Source: an uncultured Spirochaetota bacterium
GTDB lineage: Bacteria; Spirochaetota; Spirochaetia; Treponematales; Rectinemataceae
Length of the DNA stretch: 32,244 bases
Direction of reading: 5' to 3'
NCBI GenBank assembly: GCA_903821875.1
Contig: CAIJMU010000024.1
Location: forward strand, 1-32,244
In this document: positions 31,705 to 32,244 of the stretch, piece by piece
Layout of the letters: the number at the start of each line of letters is the position of its first letter
How positions within the stretch are numbered: the first letter of the stretch is position 1
Program-made: the position numbers and the translations under genes
Notes under the pieces: model-generated
What the model saw: only the letters and a program-made list of their open reading frames with translations
Told to the model about the DNA's origin: nothing
The model's database searches: none

Positions 31705-32244
31705 ATGGCATTCAATACCGACCTCATCCGCAACGTAGCCCTCGCAGGCCACGGTGGGACGGGCAAGACTACCCTTGTCGAACACCTCTTGTTCCAGGCA
31801 GGGGCCATTGCCCGTCCAGAGACCATCGAATCCGGCAAGACCACGAGCGACTACGCCGATGAGGAAATCTCAAGGAAGATCTCAGTCCATGCTTCCCTCA
31901 TGCACGCCACTGTCGGCGACCGCAAGATCAATTTCATCGACGCCCCGGGATCCTCCGATTTCGTGGGAGAGGTTGTCGTAGCCCTCCGTGCCTGCGAGAC
32001 TGCCCTCCTCCTGGTCGATGGCCGCTCCGGCGTCCAGATCGAGACAATCAAGCTCTGGCGTGCCCTCGAAGCCCGCGAAGAGCCTCGAATCATCTTCGTC
32101 TCCCGCCTCGACGAGGAACGCGCCTCCTATGAAAACTCCCTCGCCGACGTGCATGACAAGTTCAAGGTCAATCCGGTGGCCATCACAATTCCCATGGGTG
32201 AGGGGCCAGGGCTTAAGGGCATCATCGACATCCTGAACGAAAAA
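31705..32244 (+). CDS. Elongation factor G-like GTPase, 5' part
   Basis: 180 codons are seen, open to the window edge. The GTPase domain has the P-loop GHGGTGKTTL (residues 15-24), a G3 motif in NFIDAPGSSDFVGEV, and the following VVALRACETALLLVDG as in EF-G. The G4 position reads FVSRLDEERASYE, where canonical EF-G has an NKxD motif; here it is SRLD. Together with GVQIETIKLWR this suggests an EF-G-like paralogue, many of which do not carry out normal translocation, rather than the main fusA product. AAGGAG lies 5 nt upstream of the ATG. The remaining domains lie outside the window. Confidence 0.9.
   Translation, partial: MAFNTDLIRNVALAGHGGTGKTTLVEHLLFQAGAIARPETIESGKTTSDYADEEISRKISVHASLMHATVGDRKINFIDAPGSSDFVGEVVVALRACETALLLVDGRSGVQIETIKLWRALEAREEPRIIFVSRLDEERASYENSLADVHDKFKVNPVAITIPMGEGPGLKGIIDILNEK

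Overview
The window is about 32 kb of GC-rich bacterial DNA, densely coding, that most resembles a high-GC spirochaete of the Treponema/Spirochaeta type. The evidence is a TatT-like lipoprotein next to a TRAP-type P subunit (the Tp0956/Tp0957 arrangement of Treponema pallidum), a protein resembling the spirochaetal DUF5312 family, a helix-turn-helix protein fused to PTS EIIA, and a relaxed spirochaetal lipobox. The species is not recognisable from the sequence alone.

Positions 1-8100 (minus strand) hold three units. The first is a truncated HTH-EIIA gene. The second is a four-gene operon (ABC-2-type membrane protein, DUF4412-like protein, secreted protein, TetR regulator) that starts at a TTGACC-17-TACATT promoter overlapped by three 13-bp-spaced palindromic sites. 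The third is a pair of tandem paralogous 7TMR-DISM sensor kinases behind their own promoter.

Positions 8145-19903 (minus strand) are the centre of interest: an eight-gene, tightly coupled signalling operon. In transcription order it encodes a REC-PP2C phosphatase, an RsbW-like kinase fused to an RsbV-like STAS domain, a long CheA (HPt, kinase core, two CheW-like domains, C-terminal receiver), an MCP, CheW, CheB, CheR, and a REC-PAS-HisKA-HATPase-REC-HPt hybrid kinase. It has no separate cheY, cheX, cheC or cheD. It therefore looks like a chemosensory array wired to a partner-switching module and a phosphorelay rather than the main flagellar chemotaxis operon.

Positions 20125-24985 (minus strand) form an operon of an RluA-family pseudouridine synthase, a DUF5312-like protein, PgeF and an OmpA-family protein with a 21-bp in-frame tandem repeat. 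Positions 25145-28356 (plus strand) carry a secreted protein, TatT, a DctP-like TRAP binding protein without its membrane subunits, and RNase HI.

Positions 28381-30862 (minus strand) are a small accessory region: a decayed Rpn-type nuclease gene, a PIN/AbrB-like toxin-antitoxin pair, slyX, and hicAB (hicA is only 59 codons). It is bounded by tRNA-Arg(UCU) and tRNA-Pro(UGG), which are separated by an unusual cluster of hairpins containing a 56-bp direct repeat. The window ends in the 5' part of an EF-G-like GTPase gene on the plus strand. Most promoters proposed here share a TTGACR -35 box and a 17-bp spacer. Two of them lie so close to the start codon that leaderless transcripts are possible.
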